This document shows positions 19,841-29,760 of a stretch of DNA of 64,000 nt, piece after piece (the stretch's first letter is position 1; each line of letters starts with the position of its first letter). The DNA comes from an uncultured Dehalococcoidia bacterium. Lineage in GTDB: Bacteria > Chloroflexota > Dehalococcoidia > Lucifugimonadales > CAJWUJ01. Below the pieces are notes generated by a model. The model ran no database searches. It was given only the letters and a program-made list of their open reading frames with translations, and was not told where the DNA came from. The stretch is from positions 1-64,000 of the forward strand of contig CAJWUJ010000004.1 of NCBI GenBank assembly GCA_913047625.1, given 5' to 3'. A program made the position numbers and the translations under genes.

Positions 19841-21199
19841 CTACGAAGTGCGTAAAACTACTTCAAAACTGCTCGCGTATACATCTAAGGAAAAGATTAA
19901 GCTTCCTAAGGTGGCTTGTTTGTCTTCAGGAGCAGCAGTCCGAAGGTTCTCTACGGCATTTGCATGATTAAAGGAACTTGGAGTACTCGCGAGGTTTTTG
20001 CGTTCTTGCAGCGCACTTTCAGCTTTCTGTAGCTCTAATTTATGCTGTTCGTATAACTGCCTAAGCAGAAAGATCGTTACCAGACCAGTTGCACTTCTTT
20101 GTATCTGCCTCTCAAATCGTTTTTTTATATTGGCTATTTGGTTATCAAAATGAGTTAAATCCTCAGGGGGGACAGGAGGTCGACTTTCGCTACGACTATG
20201 TCCAGCATCAGTGTTCAGCATAACACAAACTTTATCTAATACTTGCTCTTCCAGGTCAACAGCTTTCCAGGTATTATAGCTGCAAGTTCCCCGATTCGTA
20301 GCTGTTTGACATTGATAATAGCGGTATAATTTCGATGTTTTTGCTGCTTTAACTGTAGTCCATGATTGATTCCTGGTAACTCCCATTAAAGGGGAGCCAC
20401 AATATCCACATCGACCTATCTTGTTTAAAAGAAAAATATTCGTATATTTTTTTCGTCGATTCGGAGTTCTGGAAGTCATGAGGTCTTGGACATCCCGAAA
20501 AGTAGCGGGGTCAATGATTGCTTCGTGAGAATTAGGGAGCCTTAGTCCAAACCTAGTATATGTTCCGATATAAGTGGTGTTTTTCAATATATCCCTTATA
20601 GTCACCATGCTCCAGGGCTTACCTTTTCGGGTTTTGATATCTTGCTCATTAAGGGAATCAGCGATCTTTCTCAAACCTAACCCTTCAGTTCCGTACAGTT
20701 TGAAGATAGTCGTAACTACAATAGCTTCCTCACTTGTAATGGCAAGTTTTTTATTTTGCCCTATATGGTATCCATAGGGGGTCTTACCCATAGCAAATGC
20801 ACTTGCCGCTTTTTGATGCATACCCAGAAGCATTTTTTGTTGAAGTTCAGATCGAGTGGGTTCTAATCCGCTAGCCAAACCTTGAATAGGGTCAGGGAAA
20901 TCTTTGTCAATGCAACGAATCTCACTACCAAGATGGTCTACGTCAAGGATATTTTCCACTGCGACTGTAATATCGGCACCCAAATGGTTTGATGAAGGGA
21001 TTACGACCAGAAAGCCTAATCCAGATTCCTTTATAAAAGTAACAACTTCTTTGAATTTTTCTACTTCAGATGAAGCGCTGCTATGAAAAACCTTTACCAG
21101 GTTATGCTGTTTTTCCTCACAAAATTCACGTATTTGATCTTCTGATCTAGTTGAATCAGCTCCATGTGTATCATATAAATAGTAACCTAACGCTCTCAT
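19841..21199 (-). CDS. Serine recombinase-family homologue (Recombinase domain plus zinc ribbon) with apparently inactive resolvase domain
   Basis: 'KTPYGYHIG...EEAIVVTTIFKLYGTEGLGLRKIADSLNEQDIKTRKGKPWSMVTIRDILKNTTYIGTYTRFG' Recombinase domain; Cys ribbon 'CGYCGSPLMG...YQCQTATNRGTC'; C-terminal coiled region. Confidence 0.9.
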   Translation of the reverse strand: MRALGYYLYDTHGADSTRSEDQIREFCEEKQHNLVKVFHSSASSEVEKFKEVVTFIKESGLGFLVVIPSSNHLGADITVAVENILDVDHLGSEIRCIDKDFPDPIQGLASGLEPTRSELQQKMLLGMHQKAASAFAMGKTPYGYHIGQNKKLAITSEEAIVVTTIFKLYGTEGLGLRKIADSLNEQDIKTRKGKPWSMVTIRDILKNTTYIGTYTRFGLRLPNSHEAIIDPATFRDVQDLMTSRTPNRRKKYTNIFLLNKIGRCGYCGSPLMGVTRNQSWTTVKAAKTSKLYRYYQCQTATNRGTCSYNTWKAVDLEEQVLDKVCVMLNTDAGHSRSESRPPVPPEDLTHFDNQIANIKKRFERQIQRSATGLVTIFLLRQLYEQHKLELQKAESALQERKNLASTPSSFNHANAVENLRTAAPEDKQATLGSLIFSLDVYASSFEVVLRTS

Positions 21200-21202
21200 T
21201 GG

Positions 21203-21904
21203 CTAACCTACTACTATCATTCTGTCACAGCCACTACATTTTCTCCATTCCCTGGATCGCTTCATCTGCTGTAATTCACTGGAAGGAATCACGATTCTGC
21301 AAATGCCACACATGTCTCTAGAAAGTTGCGAAACTGCTACCCCACCTTTTTTTATCCGGAGTTGCGTATAGGAATCTAAAAGAGTTTTAGTGATATTCTT
21401 CACGACTTTATCTCGCTCTATTTGTTGTTCTGAGATTAGGATTTCAATATCATGCTTTGAAGCCATAAGGTCTTTTTGACGTTCCTGATTCTCATCTTTG
21501 GCTGTTTTCAGCTTTTCATCAACCGAAAGAAGCATCGAATCATAGGACTCTGTCTTTACCATCAAATCAAGGACGCTTTCTTCTTTCTCGGCGTAAAGGC
21601 TTTCTAAGTAAGTAATTTCGTCCTGAAGACCCTTTAGCTCCTTTTCATTCCTAAGGGTTCCAGCGTACATCCTTTTAGTTAAAGAGCTAATTTTATCTTT
21701 ATATTCAACGAGTTCAATCTGTAACTTGCTTTGACTTTGAGCAAGCTTACTTAATTCTTTTTCAACAGCAAGTCTCTTAGCAGATAACTGATCAATAGCA
21801 GTACTGTCAGAAAGTCCTTTCAGAACTCCTTCCATCAGGACTGCTTGTTTGTCAAGCAACAGATCTATCGCTTGAAGTTTTATGAGAGACGCATAATCAT
21901 TCAT
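21203..21904 (-). CDS. Coiled-coil, C4-type zinc-ribbon protein
   Basis: Long heptad-like helical region then 'CGICRIVIPSSELQQMKRSREWRKCSGCDRMIVV'. Confidence 0.88.
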   Translation of the reverse strand: MNDYASLIKLQAIDLLLDKQAVLMEGVLKGLSDSTAIDQLSAKRLAVEKELSKLAQSQSKLQIELVEYKDKISSLTKRMYAGTLRNEKELKGLQDEITYLESLYAEKEESVLDLMVKTESYDSMLLSVDEKLKTAKDENQERQKDLMASKHDIEILISEQQIERDKVVKNITKTLLDSYTQLRIKKGGVAVSQLSRDMCGICRIVIPSSELQQMKRSREWRKCSGCDRMIVVG

Positions 21905-21932
21905 TAGTTACATCACGCCTATTTTCTGAAAT

Positions 21933-22631
21933 TCAAGTTAGGACAGGGTCACCCTGAGCAGGGTTTATTATGGTTTTGTAAAACTGTTTCTGATCGAGCA
22001 TAACACACTTCAGACCCATGGTTTCTTCAAAATTGCTCACAACAGACTTAATCACATTTTGGACATTAACAGGAACTCCAAGTATTTCTGCAATAGAAGT
22101 GACCCTACAATCAGGCATACCACAAGGTACGATAAGGTCAAAGTGCTTGAGCGTAGTATTGATATTCAAAGCAAATCCATGAGTCGTAATACCTTTAGAA
22201 ACTTTAATTCCTATAGCTGCTATTTTTTGGTCGTTAACCCAAACTCCAGTTTTTCCATCTATCAAGTTAGCAGAGATACCAAAATTACTTAATGATAGCA
22301 AAATGATCTGTTCCAGTGCTCGAACATATTCAAGTGGACCTTTTCCAATAGAACGAAGGTCTAAAATAGGATAGCCTATCAATTGCCCCGGTCCGTGGTA
22401 TGTCACTTCTCCGCCTCGATCAATATGATGTACTGATATACCCTTAGCATCGAGCAATTCCCTTGAAGCCCTTATGTCACTCCGTGCTCCCCTTCTGCCT
22501 AATGTTATTGTGTGTGGGTGCTGTAATAAAAGGAATATATTCGGAAGGCTTGCAGTTGCTAACTGTCTTTGAAGATCCCAGGTAGACTGATAATCCACCG
22601 TGCCTAGATATGTTGTCACGCAATTACCCAT
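21933..22631 (-). CDS. lipB: Lipoyl(octanoyl) transferase
   Basis: 'LQHPHTITLGRRG', 'IDRGGEVTYHGPGQLIGYPILDL', 'KIAAIGIKVSKGITTHGFALNI'. Confidence 0.97.
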   Translation of the reverse strand: MGNCVTTYLGTVDYQSTWDLQRQLATASLPNIFLLLQHPHTITLGRRGARSDIRASRELLDAKGISVHHIDRGGEVTYHGPGQLIGYPILDLRSIGKGPLEYVRALEQIILLSLSNFGISANLIDGKTGVWVNDQKIAAIGIKVSKGITTHGFALNINTTLKHFDLIVPCGMPDCRVTSIAEILGVPVNVQNVIKSVVSNFEETMGLKCVMLDQKQFYKTIINPAQGDPVLT

Positions 22632-22693
22632 AACTATTTTACTATTTACCTATGCGAATCCAAATACCGAAGAGGAAACATCTTGTTTTCTAG

Positions 22694-24079
22694 TCAGGTG
22701 ATTGAAGCATCGATATCAAATTGCTCTAGTGTTTGCACGATATCTCTCAGAAACAGGCTTGCTTGTAGTCCATCCACGATACGATGATCAAATGAAAGGG
22801 ATATATTCATCATGGGTCTGATAAGAATACTGTCATCCTTAGCCACTACTTTGTTTATTAAAGCCTCTGTGTTCAGGATTGCTGCTTGAGGATAATTAAT
22901 AATAGAAAATGAACTTTCTGATCCAAGCGCTCCTGTGTTATTAATCGTAAAAGTTCCCCCAGTAACATCTTCAATAGCCAATGACTGGTCTTTGGCTTTT
23001 GTTGACAAGGAATGGATATTTTTAGCTAAGTCAGATATAGAGGACCTATCAACAGCGTGTATTACTGGCACTACTAAGCCGGTAGGAGCTGCTACCGCAA
23101 TGCCAATATTGACATCGGGGTGATAAATAAGGTCATTTCCGTCTAAGGATGCGTTGAACTCCCTGTGAAGTTTAAGCAAAGGACCCACAGAGTTTAAAAC
23201 AAAGGCTAAGAAAGTTAATGGAAAACCAGTAGATGTTTGAAATTCCTCTTTCAAACGATTACGCACCTTAACAATATTACTTAAGTCTGCACTCATCATG
23301 GTCCAGGCATGAGGAATACTCGTGACACTTTTAGTCATATTTGATGCAATCATTCTACGGACAGGAGTCAAAGAAACTCGTTCTCTCTGGTCGTGCTCAA
23401 CAACTAAAGTGCCGTCCAAAGTAGAATCATTATGTTTGATAAAATCAAGAACATCTTCTTTGGTGACTCGACCCCCAATGCCAGTACCTTTAACCAAGGT
23501 CAAATCCACCTTATTCTCACCAGCAATTTTTTTAACAACAGGCGAGTAACGTTGCCCGGGAGTAGATGGCAGTGCATTGATATTAGTTGCATTAAGAGAT
23601 GGCTTCCTGGGGGCTGGTATATGAGCAGAGGATTCCTTTATATCTGCTGCCTCAAGATTAAGAGATCCTGTGGGGCCTGGAGGCCTGACATCTTTCAAGA
23701 ATGTCCCTGTGCGTTTCTTTAATTCACTGTCAGTTGTTGGTGATGCAGTCTGTTCTGGAGTACCATCGTTTGTAGTGCTTTCCAATGATTGTTTGAGTAC
23801 CGAACTCGTAGTTTTAGAAGGGGTCTGATTTTGGGAGCTGCTCACAGAACTAGCTATTTCAGCAATTGCCGTGCCCATAGGAACCACTGCTCCTTCGTCT
23901 GCTAATATCTTTGTAAGGATTCCGCTTTCAGGGGATGGTAGTTCCATTGTGACTTTATCGGTAACAACTTCTACTAACGGTTCATATTCTTCAACCAAAT
24001 CACCTTCTTGTTTCAGCCATTTTCCAATAATTCCTTCGGTAACTGATTCTCCAACTTGTGGTAATTGCACAATACTCAT
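22694..24079 (-). CDS. 2-oxo acid dehydrogenase E2 (dihydrolipoamide acyltransferase)
   Basis: Lipoyl domain 'VVTDKVTMELPSPESG', peripheral-subunit domain, catalytic 'LSFDHRIVDG'. Confidence 0.95.
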   Translation of the reverse strand: MSIVQLPQVGESVTEGIIGKWLKQEGDLVEEYEPLVEVVTDKVTMELPSPESGILTKILADEGAVVPMGTAIAEIASSVSSSQNQTPSKTTSSVLKQSLESTTNDGTPEQTASPTTDSELKKRTGTFLKDVRPPGPTGSLNLEAADIKESSAHIPAPRKPSLNATNINALPSTPGQRYSPVVKKIAGENKVDLTLVKGTGIGGRVTKEDVLDFIKHNDSTLDGTLVVEHDQRERVSLTPVRRMIASNMTKSVTSIPHAWTMMSADLSNIVKVRNRLKEEFQTSTGFPLTFLAFVLNSVGPLLKLHREFNASLDGNDLIYHPDVNIGIAVAAPTGLVVPVIHAVDRSSISDLAKNIHSLSTKAKDQSLAIEDVTGGTFTINNTGALGSESSFSIINYPQAAILNTEALINKVVAKDDSILIRPMMNISLSFDHRIVDGLQASLFLRDIVQTLEQFDIDASIT

Positions 24080-24098
24080 GTAAGGAACTCCTGTAGCA

Positions 24099-25082
24099 TT
24101 AATACGCCATTGTTTGAGTCACTGCTTGAATGATGCGCTCAGTGTTTGGCATAAAGATATCCTCTAAGGATGTAGCAAAAGGCATTGCAGGAACTTCTGG
24201 CCCTGCAATACGTAGAACCGGAGCATCCAAGAAGTCAAAAGCTTGCTCGGCAATAATTGCACTGACTTCTGCGCCGACTCCTAGCGCCTTGGTATCTTCG
24301 TGAACAATTATAGCTCGGCCTGTCTTCTTGACAGACGAAACTATGAGTTCTTGATCAAGGGGTCGCAAGGTTCTTAGGTCTAGCACCTCGATATCAATAC
24401 CCTCGCTTAATAGTATTTCAGCCACTTCCAGGCAGTAGTGCAACATTAACCCATATGTAATTATGGAAAGATGTGCGCCATTTTTCTTGATTTCCCCTTT
24501 CCCAATGGGGAGGAAGTACTCTTCTTCAGGAACTTCACCTTTTACTGCCCGATAGGTTCTTTTATGCTCAAAAAAGACTACAGGATCATTATCACGTATG
24601 GCTGATTTCAAGAGTCCTTTTGCATCATAAGGCGTGGCAGGACAAATGACTTTTAAACCAGGGGTATGCGCGAAGTAGGCTTCTGGGCTTTGGGAATGAT
24701 AAAGGCCTCCTCTAACGCCGCCTCCATAAGGAGATCGAATAACCAAAGGCACATTGACTTGTCCGTTAGTACCGTAGTGCACTCTAGCGGCTTCACCAAT
24801 AATTTGGTTCACAGCCGGCCACACAAAGTCAGCAAACTGCATTTCAGCGATTGGGCGCATTCCTCGCATGGCAGCACCGATTGAAACCCCAGCTATAGAA
24901 TCTTCTGCCAATGGGGCATCAATGACTCGATCAGGTCCGAAGGTTTCCAAAAAACCCTCACTCGCCAAGAACACGCCTCCTCGTTTCCCTACATCTTCAC
25001 CAATTAGGAAGACTTCAGGATCTCGAGTCATTTCTTCATACATTGCTTGGCGAACAGCTTCAATTACATTTATTTCAGGCAT
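24099..25082 (-). CDS. 2-oxo acid (pyruvate/branched-chain) dehydrogenase E1 beta subunit
   Basis: 'EVFLIGEDVGKRGGVF', 'DAPLAEDSIAGVSIGAAMRGMRPIAEMQFADF'. Confidence 0.96.
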   Translation of the reverse strand: MPEINVIEAVRQAMYEEMTRDPEVFLIGEDVGKRGGVFLASEGFLETFGPDRVIDAPLAEDSIAGVSIGAAMRGMRPIAEMQFADFVWPAVNQIIGEAARVHYGTNGQVNVPLVIRSPYGGGVRGGLYHSQSPEAYFAHTPGLKVICPATPYDAKGLLKSAIRDNDPVVFFEHKRTYRAVKGEVPEEEYFLPIGKGEIKKNGAHLSIITYGLMLHYCLEVAEILLSEGIDIEVLDLRTLRPLDQELIVSSVKKTGRAIIVHEDTKALGVGAEVSAIIAEQAFDFLDAPVLRIAGPEVPAMPFATSLEDIFMPNTERIIQAVTQTMAY

Positions 25083-26110
25083 TATTCCACCTTAGTTGCA
25101 TAGACGTGTTCATAAAAGTCATCTCCATCAGGCTGGCCAGCTGACTCAGCAATATTAGTTGCATTATTCACTTCTGCTTTTGCCCTTTCATCAATTTGAG
25201 CAGACTGCTCTTTGGTCATAATCTTATTTAAGATCAAAAACTCCTTGAATTTAGCAACGGGGTCTGATGATTGTTTAGCCAGTTGCAGTTCTTCTGGTTC
25301 TCGGTAACGCGTATCATCATCATCACTAGTATGCGGTAAGAATCTTTCTAGCTTTGCCTCGATAAGTGTAGGACCATCACCATCTAGAGCCCTTTGTGCT
25401 GCCTCGACAGTAGCATTATATACCTGGAGGAAATCAGTACCATCAACTACATCACTAGGCATCCCATAACCAGAAGCCCGAAGAGAAATATCGTCCACTG
25501 CCATCTGGAGCTTTTGAGGAACAGAGATGGCATACTTGTTATTTTCACAGAGGAAGATAACCGGCAGTTTATGAATACTGGCAAAGTTCATTGCTTCGTG
25601 GACGTCACCTTCGCTAGAAGCCCCGTCTCCAAAATAAGTAATAGAAACTATTTGTTCGCCTCGAATTTTAGATGCAAGTGCAGAGCCCACAGCATGAGGA
25701 ACTTGGGTTGCGACCACATTGGACTGGTTAATAATTCGCTTGCTGAGATCAGCCCCATGTAGCGGGAACTGGCGTGCACCGCTGAGAGGTTCACCTTTCT
25801 TAGCCATATAGCCTATCATCAACTCAGCAGGGTTAATGCCGGCTGCTAAATAAATCCCGAGATCACGGTAGTATGGGAAAAACCATGGATTGACACTGTG
25901 ATGTTTCAGTGCCCAGAAGCTCCCTAGTTGGGCTGCTTCGTGGCCTTGGGATGAAGCAACTATTGCGGCCTTTCCTTGGCGGTTCATGATCCAAATCCTT
26001 TTATCAAGAGCCTGCAACAAAACCATAGTGGAATATGCGTCTAGGAGATCTTCGTTGGTTAAGTCTGATCCATTCAGCTTATTTGATTTTGCGATCCGTT
26101 TATTTGCCAA
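25082..26110 (-). CDS. 2-oxo acid (pyruvate/branched-chain) dehydrogenase E1 alpha subunit
   Basis: TPP motif 'GDGASSEGDVHEAMNFASIHKLPVIFLCENN'. Confidence 0.96.
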   Translation of the reverse strand: MANKRIAKSNKLNGSDLTNEDLLDAYSTMVLLQALDKRIWIMNRQGKAAIVASSQGHEAAQLGSFWALKHHSVNPWFFPYYRDLGIYLAAGINPAELMIGYMAKKGEPLSGARQFPLHGADLSKRIINQSNVVATQVPHAVGSALASKIRGEQIVSITYFGDGASSEGDVHEAMNFASIHKLPVIFLCENNKYAISVPQKLQMAVDDISLRASGYGMPSDVVDGTDFLQVYNATVEAAQRALDGDGPTLIEAKLERFLPHTSDDDDTRYREPEELQLAKQSSDPVAKFKEFLILNKIMTKEQSAQIDERAKAEVNNATNIAESAGQPDGDDFYEHVYATKVE

Positions 26111-26274
26111 TCTAAATATCCTTTCTTGAGATCGTTAAATGTGAATACTTAGGCTCAGTTTTCACCAGATGCAGATGGTTGTTGGTCATCATGCGAATGG
26201 ATCAGCACTGTTATCTCACCTATAATACTATCGAAAGACTTATAATGCATGCAAGAAAGGTAAAAAATAAAGAT

Positions 26275-27462
26275 ATGAATCAAGAAACCACCCCTTGCGG
26301 AAAGGTGATTACAATCAGGGCGCACGAGGTCATTTTGAAGGGTAGGAATCGAGCTCTGTTCATGAAAGCACTCGTCCGTAATATCAAAGTAGCTATCAAA
26401 GGGCTAGGTGTAGAAACAGTAATATCGAAAGGGGCATTGATAACAGCTTATCTGGCAGAAGCTCACGATTGGGATGAAATCAAATCAAGACTATCCGGTG
26501 TCTTTGGCGTCCAGAAGTTTGCCCTAGCGTATGTTTTAGATCCGCAAATGACCACTCTCGAAGAAACGATAGCAAAAACCATAACGATTCAAAGCACACA
26601 AACATTTGCGGTCAGAGCAAGTCGATCTCAGAAAAGATTTGAATTTTCTTCATCCGATATCAATTCCCGCATAGGTGCATACATTCAAAAGATTGTTCAT
26701 TGTGCTGGTGTGAATTTAAAGAATCCAGATCTAGTTGTGCACATTGACGTACTAGACAGAGAAATGCTCCTTTACTATTCCACCCACAATGGTCCTGGCG
26801 GCTTACCTACAGGCACATCAGGAAGGGTTGTTTGTCTACTATCAGGGGGAATAGATTCCCCTGTAGCTGCATATCATGTTCTTAGGAGGGGGGTCCATGC
26901 GACATTAGTTCATTTTCATAGTTTCCCTCTAACCAATGGGGTTTCAAGGGACAAGGCCATAGACCTAGCGGAGCGCTTGGCACGATACCAATATCAGTCC
27001 CGCTTAATTCTGGTTCCTTTTGCATCCGCTCAACAACACATAATAACAACTGTCCCGGCCGCACTTCGTGTTGTGATATACAGACGTTTCATGATAAGAA
27101 TAGCAGAACGTATTGCAGCAACCGAAAATGCACTGGCCCTAGTAACAGGGGAAAGCATTGGGCAAGTAGCTTCTCAAACCCTTGAAAACATTACTAGTAT
27201 AGCTTCAGCGATAAACTCACCTATTTTCCGTCCTCTGATAGGAATGAATAAACAGGATATTACTGAGCAAGCCAGGCATATAGGAACTTATGATATTTCC
27301 AAAATTCCCGATGAAGACTGTTGCAGCTTATTTGTCCCCAAGCATCCTGCCGTGAAGACGTATGCTGGCCTCCTAGAAAGGACTGAAACCCGTTTAGATA
27401 CAGAACTGATCATTAATGAAGCTATGAAAGATATGGAGATCAAGGAGTTTACCTTCCCCTAA
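26275..27462 (+). CDS. thiI: tRNA 4-thiouridine synthase (sulfurtransferase)
   Basis: THUMP-like N-terminus, PP-loop 'LLSGGIDSPVAAYHVLRRG', 'ALVTGESIGQVASQTLENI'; start placed at MNQETT rather than the listed 26179. Confidence 0.94.
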   Translation: MNQETTPCGKVITIRAHEVILKGRNRALFMKALVRNIKVAIKGLGVETVISKGALITAYLAEAHDWDEIKSRLSGVFGVQKFALAYVLDPQMTTLEETIAKTITIQSTQTFAVRASRSQKRFEFSSSDINSRIGAYIQKIVHCAGVNLKNPDLVVHIDVLDREMLLYYSTHNGPGGLPTGTSGRVVCLLSGGIDSPVAAYHVLRRGVHATLVHFHSFPLTNGVSRDKAIDLAERLARYQYQSRLILVPFASAQQHIITTVPAALRVVIYRRFMIRIAERIAATENALALVTGESIGQVASQTLENITSIASAINSPIFRPLIGMNKQDITEQARHIGTYDISKIPDEDCCSLFVPKHPAVKTYAGLLERTETRLDTELIINEAMKDMEIKEFTFP

Positions 27463-27509
27463 TTATTTAGTAGGGTATCCAATAGTAAACACATCAGGAG
27501 AGAAGCCTT

Positions 27510-28736
27510 GTGATTGAATCCATTCAAGCAAAGCTAAGAGAAGAATTACAAAGAACGTCTATTGATGCTTATATAGCATATACCCCAGGGAATATATTCT
27601 ACACCACAGGGTTTGCAAGCCCATTGAAATCAATATTCTGGAGAATGTGGGGCGGAGATCTGGCTGTCATACCAGCAAATGAACTACCAGCAGCCCTGAT
27701 TCTGAGTGATTTTGTAGCCCCAGCAGCTCCAATTGCAACTAACATAACCGACATTCGTACATATAGAACATGGGTCGAAAACAGGGAGCTTGATGTAATA
27801 TCTGCTACAGAAACTCAGGGATCTTGGTTGGAAACCCCTACTCGCCCAGCGCAGTTTGATCTTACTGAGGTACATCGGATTCTTCAAAACATTCTGACTG
27901 AACGTGGTTTACAGAACGGAGTAATCGGAACCGACCTGAGATATATGCACAAAGAAACTTATGATCAACTGGTAGAAAATAACCCAAATTGCACTTTTGT
28001 AGACTGTACTGATTTACTTTACAGCTTGCGCGCAGTCAAATATCCAGAGGAAATAGCCTCTTTGCGAAACGCAGCCCTTCTATTTGAATCCGGGGTGACT
28101 CATTCAATTAAAAACCTGAAACCAGACCATTCGGCACAGGTCATAAAACATGAATATCTAGCAGGAGTAATATCGCATGTCCTGGCAGATCGCTCCCTTG
28201 GTGAATACAGAAGTTCATTTGGCTTTGTCAGCGCAGGAAGCGGATCTCAGATGGCTTTTGGGACCCAAAGTCAGCTACAGGATACTGATCTTATCAAATT
28301 TGACTGTGGCGCAATCCTTAATGGGTACGCCAGTGATTGTGGCCGGACTTTCGTTTGCGGAAAGGCCACAGGAGCGCAGAAACAAATGTACGAAGCATTG
28401 GCGTCGACACATGAAACTATTCGAGCAATGATGAAGCCAGGAATAAAGGTATCAGACATTGCTATTACTGCAGAACAACAAGTTCGCGACTCTGGATACC
28501 CAAACTATACGAGGGGCCATTTTGGGCATTCCATCGGCCTTGATGATTTCGTAGAAGAACCGCCGTTTATTGCCTCAAATGACAACTCTATACTCGTGCC
28601 AGGCATGGTAATGTGCATAGAAACCCCATACTACTCGAAGGAATTAGGGTCGATTCAGATAGAAGATATGATCTTGATAACTGAATCCGGGCACGAGAAT
28701 TTTAACTCCTTAAGTTATAAACTTGTCGAAGTGTAA
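27510..28736 (+). CDS. M24 family (Xaa-Pro type) metallopeptidase-like protein
   Basis: 'FDCGAILNGYASDCGRTF', 'GHFGHSIGLDDFVEEPPFI', 'MVMCIETPYY'. Confidence 0.9.
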   Translation: MIESIQAKLREELQRTSIDAYIAYTPGNIFYTTGFASPLKSIFWRMWGGDLAVIPANELPAALILSDFVAPAAPIATNITDIRTYRTWVENRELDVISATETQGSWLETPTRPAQFDLTEVHRILQNILTERGLQNGVIGTDLRYMHKETYDQLVENNPNCTFVDCTDLLYSLRAVKYPEEIASLRNAALLFESGVTHSIKNLKPDHSAQVIKHEYLAGVISHVLADRSLGEYRSSFGFVSAGSGSQMAFGTQSQLQDTDLIKFDCGAILNGYASDCGRTFVCGKATGAQKQMYEALASTHETIRAMMKPGIKVSDIAITAEQQVRDSGYPNYTRGHFGHSIGLDDFVEEPPFIASNDNSILVPGMVMCIETPYYSKELGSIQIEDMILITESGHENFNSLSYKLVEV

Positions 28737-29630
28737 TTACTTCTGAGGCAGACGGACTTTAACGCCTGAACGTTCTTCCTGCAGTGTTAATACTACAGAG
28801 CTATCATACTTTCCCCAGCCTCTATTTATAGCTTCCAGGTACTCTTGCAACACTAGTTCGGAAACACGAACAGGTACGCCATAGGATTTGGCTAAGTCAG
28901 TGGCCAAACCAATGTCTTTCTTTGCTATATTTAGTGCAAAAATAGGATCGAACTTGCCTTGAAACAATGTATTTGGCAGGCGGGAGTGTACGTCCATGTT
29001 CCTACCGATGCCAGCCCTCTGAAAGACTTCGACAATTTTTTCTGGTGCGAGTCCTGCTTTAATAGCTACAGACCAGTTTTCCATCATTGCCACTGAAACA
29101 CAGAATGTGGCGCAATTGTGAGTTATCTTCGAGATCATACCGTTGCCAATTGCTCCCGTATAGATAACCTCTCCCATACTGGCCAAAACACCTTTGTACT
29201 TCTCATAGGTAGTCTCTTTCCCTCCTACCATTAGTAGTAATTGTTTCACCTGGGCACCTTCGGTTCCTCCGCTGACGGGGGCATCCAGCATTTCCACACC
29301 TTGCTCGTTGAGCTTTGCACTGATGTCACGGACAAGTTCCGGGGAATTGGTCGTGTGGTCAATATAGACGGATCCTTTTTTCGCACCTGCGATGATACCG
29401 TCTTCAGCAAGAACGACTTGTGTGGCCTCTTTGGGTCCTGGTAGACAAGTGTGGATAACATCGCATTGAGCTGCTAATTCCTTAGGAGAGGCAGCCCATT
29501 TAGCTCCCTTTTCCAACAAAGCCGTAGCTTTCTCCCTAGTAACATCGTGTACTATCAGGGGATAGTCCTCGTTCAAATTAATAGCCATAGGGGTTCCTAT
29601 GCTCCCAGTGCCAATAAAACCTACTTGCAT
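28737..29630 (-). CDS. NAD(P)-dependent beta-hydroxyacid dehydrogenase (3-hydroxyisobutyrate dehydrogenase-like)
   Basis: 'VGFIGTGSIGTPMAINL', 'DAPVSGGTEGA', 'GNGMISKITHN'. Confidence 0.93.
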   Translation of the reverse strand: MQVGFIGTGSIGTPMAINLNEDYPLIVHDVTREKATALLEKGAKWAASPKELAAQCDVIHTCLPGPKEATQVVLAEDGIIAGAKKGSVYIDHTTNSPELVRDISAKLNEQGVEMLDAPVSGGTEGAQVKQLLLMVGGKETTYEKYKGVLASMGEVIYTGAIGNGMISKITHNCATFCVSVAMMENWSVAIKAGLAPEKIVEVFQRAGIGRNMDVHSRLPNTLFQGKFDPIFALNIAKKDIGLATDLAKSYGVPVRVSELVLQEYLEAINRGWGKYDSSVVLTLQEERSGVKVRLPQK

Positions 29631-29760
29631 ATTTTGCCTCCATTAATTAAAGTCGTACATAGTTGGTGCGTCTTGGAAATAACTGACGGTAAGCAAACAT
29701 ATCATACTACTTTCCGAGTGTATATTTCTTCTTTTTAAAGAGCTATATGGGTTGTATTAC

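Noticed and set aside
19841-21199. Serine recombinase as marker of a prophage or ICE
   Set aside because: No phage or conjugation genes nearby; operonic spacing with a zinc-ribbon gene and loss of catalytic motifs argue against an active element.
26179-26274. N-terminal extension of thiI (MLVIMRMDQHCYL...)
   Set aside because: Not ThiI-like; MNQETT start at 26275 fits the family.
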